This document shows positions 26,455 to 29,086 of a DNA stretch of 29,086 nucleotides, piece after piece. The position numbers were made by a program, and so were the translations under genes. The DNA lies in the NCBI GenBank assembly GCA_037447655.1, contig JBBHKE010001377.1, forward strand, positions 188,001-217,086. Reading direction: 5' to 3'. Numbering within the stretch: position 1 is the stretch's first letter; the number at the start of each line of letters is the position of its first letter. The notes below the pieces were generated by a model that had not been told where the DNA came from, ran no database searches, and saw only the letters and a list, made by a program, of their open reading frames with translations. This DNA comes from Zygnema cylindricum (Eukaryota > Streptophyta > Zygnematophyceae > Zygnematales > Zygnemataceae).

Positions 26455-28759
26455 ATGGCGGAGAAATCTATGGAGGGGCAGCACGAAGGCTTAAAAGTGG
26501 CGGCGGGAGAGGCTGGAGCTTGGAGTGTGGAGCTTGAGAAAGGCCTCCGCTCCAACAAGCCAGGTGAAAATGACACCTTAAATCGCTATTAGCGATAATG
26601 TGTTTTTTGCCACTTAAAACATCTTTTCTCCGTACACACCTGTCGGATTGTGGATCTGACGGTTGCGATTGAAAGCCAAGATTCTCAGCTTCCGATTGGC
26701 GGTCTCCATGTGAAGATCGGACAAATATGTACGGAGAAAAGATGTTTTAACACTAATAGCGATACACGGTGTAACTGTTTTTCTAAGGGGCTCTCAGAGT
26801 TTTAGGGTTTCTTAGGGCTTTTTAAGAGTTTATACGGGTTTCCAGGATTCTAGGGTTTTTTTTTAAGCTTTGGAGTTTAGTTTTTCATGTCAGGAAATTT
26901 AAAAATCTGAATATAATTTTTAGATTATGGTTTCAAACTTTTAAGGAATAATTAAACCAAGGAAAGAAAGAGAATAAGAGGTCAAAAAACTTCTAAGGAA
27001 AAATTTGAGAGCAGAATGCAACGCTGAAATTCGTCAAGGAACTTGAGGAATTTGTTAAAATTTGAGGAATTTAAGAAACATAGCGATTCTCTCTCTCTCC
27101 CTCCATCCCTCCCTCTCTCCCGCCTCCCCCCCCCATCCCTCTCTCCCTCTCTCTCTCTGTCATGTCTCCATAACAATATGTGTGGATCGAGGAGAAGGGT
27201 GTAATTCATGAAAATCTTTGGAGAATCCCTAAAAAAAACCTAGGTGGAAAAAAATGGTGATCTTAACAAAAAAGACGGTCTAAAGGAATCTAAAAGCAAC
27301 TGATAGTCGTCACAATTTTGTATTGGCTTAATTTAATACTTCCGCTATTTTTTTTTTGCTTCTTGACAACCTGGCAATTTGCTTCTTCCTTGAAGATGTT
27401 AGGAACGAATAAAAAGAAAGAGAAACAAAAAAAGTATATAATGAGGTGTTTTTTTATTACTAGGACATTGTCAGATTAATCATTATATAATATTTTTACC
27501 TTTTTTTTTTTTGGTTTGCCACCTAATTAGGGAGTGTTTGCTTGTTGAAGACTGCCACAGGGATTTCTACTCTCTTATACAATATTTTGTTTAGATTCGT
27601 ATCGTAGACTGACAATACTGTACATCTCTATTAGACTTAATAGATTATTAGCTCTTTAAAGTGGACTTCATATTAACTACACTAAAGTATGTTTTGCCAC
27701 TTGGCTCATTATGGACCTCTCAAACAATATATGTTTTTAACAATAACTTCTGATTTTCGTCAAAAAAACATTCACTAGAATTGGTGTTATTAACTCTTGT
27801 AGCGATGCGCAGTGTAGCTTATGATCCAATTTTTGGCATTTTCATCGAAATTCGAACATAGAAAGGGATGATCATACATTACTTTTTTGTACAACTTCCT
27901 TTTTTTTTGAAGTTGACCGGATTGCATACCACAAAGAAAATTAGCAAAATTCATATTCCTGTAAACCTATGTATATATCTGTAATATATATCCAATCTTT
28001 TTCGTTTGTGATATTACTTCCTATATCCTCCAGTCTCTTTAAAACCTTCAACTTTTCTTTTTCTAAGTGAATTCTTTTTGTGATATCGCATCCCATTTCT
28101 TCCTCTCTCTTTAAACTTTAACCTTATGCTGTCTTCTCTTTTTCTTCGTGAATTGTTTAGGTGCCCAAATTGAAGCAATTTCTCGACTTACCCCTCGTCT
28201 TACAAGATGGGGCCTTGAACCCCCATTAAACCTTCATGTTGCAAGCTTAGCAAATGTCGATTCAAGTTCGGATCTTGCATTGGCAAATGCTTTAATTTTA
28301 CGTCTAGTAGACACGTTTAGGACGGGAACAAACTCGATACGACTTTGTATTCTCAAAACCTTTTTACAACATCTTTCTTCTCAAGTGTCAAGCTCAATTT
28401 TGGAATCATGGAGAGAAAAATGGAGAGAATCCACTCTTATAATGGACATTTATGGTTTGGAGAATAAAAGTGATAAATTTCATATGAAACGACCGTTTGG
28501 ATTCGAAATAGAGGAAAACGGGGGAGATTTTGGAGGTTTAAGAAACGTCTTGAGGAGAAAGTGGGGTTTATTAGACCCCGAGAAACTTTTAAATCCAGGA
28601 TTAGTATTAAAACGAATTAAATCGGTGTTGGTTAGTTCAGACTCTAGGGCTCGAGCTCTTGCTTTGTATATGATTGGATGTGTGGCTTTACTTGCATCGG
28701 ATAATATTGAAATTCATCGAATCGTTTTGGATTTTTTGAGTTCATCTCACACAGATGAG
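26455..28759 (+). CDS. INTS7: Integrator complex subunit 7-like protein, first two coding exons (partial)
   Basis: INTS7 is an armadillo/HEAT-type scaffold subunit of Integrator, the nuclear complex that cleaves snRNA and other RNA polymerase II transcripts. Exon 1 (26455-26563) begins MAEKSMEGQHEGLKV and ends with WSVELEKGLRSNKP. Exon 2 (28161-28759) continues in phase through a split Gly codon with GAQIEAISRLTPRLTRWG. Seen: ALILRLVDTFRTGTNSIRLC and LKRIKSVLVSSDSRARALAL followed by YMIGCVALLASDNIEIHR and VLDFLSSSHTDE. These match in order the two N-terminal blocks of animal INTS7 and the plant homologue (N-A/S-x-L-x-L-x-D-x-F-R-x-G-x-N and the R-A-x-x-L-x-x-x-G block). The 236 residues seen are about a fifth of a plant INTS7. 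Exon 2 ends at GAG/GTAGGA and the window ends in intron 2. The first of two nearby in-frame ATGs was taken as the start. Confidence 0.85.
26572..26773. mobile_element. Fold-back MITE, copy B, beside the INTS7 exon 1 donor
   Basis: The right end TTAACACTAATAGCGATACACGGTGTA is near-identical to that of copy A; the left end is diverged (ACACCTTAAATCGCTATTAG). Arms sharing TAAAACATCTTTTCTCCGTAC pair with each other, and the interior words are shared with copy A at 17851-18071. It begins only about 8 bp after the 5' splice site at 26563/26564. Confidence 0.8.
27087..27158 (+). repeat. C/T microsatellite in INTS7 intron 1
   Basis: About 70 nt of CTCTCC and CCCTCC words including a run of nine C. 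The complementary strand is G-rich. The surrounding intron (26774-28000) is AT-rich, with a possible very degraded fold-back element at about 27675-27825 and no ORF of note. Confidence 0.75.
28008..28158 (+). repeat. Tandem duplication of the acceptor tract before INTS7 exon 2
   Basis: GTGATATTACTTCCTATATC through CTAAGTGAATTCTTTT (28008-28079) is followed by a diverged copy, GTGATATCGCATCCCATTTC through CTTCGTGAATTGTTT (28080-28158), just before AG/GTGCCC. The period is 72 bp with about 7 nt inserted in the second copy. Confidence 0.65.
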
Positions 28760-28927
28760 GTAGGAATTTGTTTTCCAACTTTCATAATTTGGAAAATTGC
28801 AACCTTGGAAAGTTCGAGTGAGAATTTGAAAAGTTGAAGTGGGAAAAGTTGTTAAATCAAAAAAAGTTGTTATTCAAGTTGTCACTGTTGGTATTTGAAC
28901 AGTTTGAGTATGACTTTTATGCTAGTT

Positions 28928-28959
28928 TATATAATATATAATATATATATATATGTATG

Positions 28960-29003
<44 letters not shown>
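28928..29003. repeat. (TA)n microsatellite in INTS7 intron 2
   Basis: About 75 bp of alternating TA with a few GTATG interruptions, starting about 170 bp after the exon 2 donor. The intron continues past the end of the window. Confidence 0.85.
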
Positions 29004-29006
<3 letters not shown>

Positions 29007-29086
29007 ATAATAGATACAATTATACATATTATAAAATATATCCATGTTGCATAAAATATACATATTAACATAGATAATATGTTATA

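Noticed and set aside
27675-27825. Third copy of the fold-back MITE
   Set aside because: The right end (TTAACTCTTGTAGCGATGCG, then CAGTGTAG) is suggestive, but the left end and interior do not align well enough to call an element.

Overview
The window is nuclear DNA of a plant or close streptophyte. The genes are split by canonical GT-AG introns, the DNA is AT-rich by eye, and one gene carries a GRAS domain, a family typical of land plants and their algal relatives. I cannot name the species. Long introns full of simple repeats and small non-autonomous DNA transposons would suit a bryophyte or another seedless lineage, but that is a weak inference.

Layout, left to right: (1) the first coding exon of a COQ3-like ubiquinone O-methyltransferase on the minus strand (565-851), whose remaining exons lie beyond the left edge; (2) a 1.3-kb divergent promoter region holding a 327-bp MITE with an 8-bp target-site duplication (TSD); (3) a complete nine-exon organellar seryl-tRNA synthetase gene on the plus strand (2153-10508); (4) a poorly marked 3.6-kb convergent region with a possible small multi-exon gene on the minus strand (12430-13458); (5) a two-exon CWC21/SRRM2-type splicing factor on the minus strand (14100-15907); (6) a 3.9-kb divergent intergenic region occupied by a 1.88-kb hAT-like non-autonomous element with an unusual extra internal right end and a nested fold-back element; (7) a five-exon GRAS-domain gene on the plus strand (19763-24671); (8) a 1.8-kb intergenic region; (9) the first two coding exons of an Integrator subunit 7 (INTS7)-like gene on the plus strand (26455-28759), which runs off the right edge.

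The exon structures were assembled by hand. Reading phase agrees at every joined junction of the SerRS, CWC21, GRAS and INTS7 models. The genes are housekeeping or regulatory and form no pathway together, although COQ3 and SerRS share a divergent promoter region and both products are expected in organelles.

The most unusual signals are structural. First, several introns carry short tandem copies of the neighbouring exon edge and splice site: SerRS exon 2, exon 6 acceptor and exon 8 donor; GRAS exon 3 donor, in three copies; and the INTS7 exon 2 acceptor tract. Second, the hAT-like element has a perfect 8-bp TSD but two right ends. Third, SerRS exon 2 lies between a long pyrimidine tract and a long purine tract that could pair in the pre-mRNA. 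No autonomous transposase, tRNA, rRNA or CRISPR array was seen.
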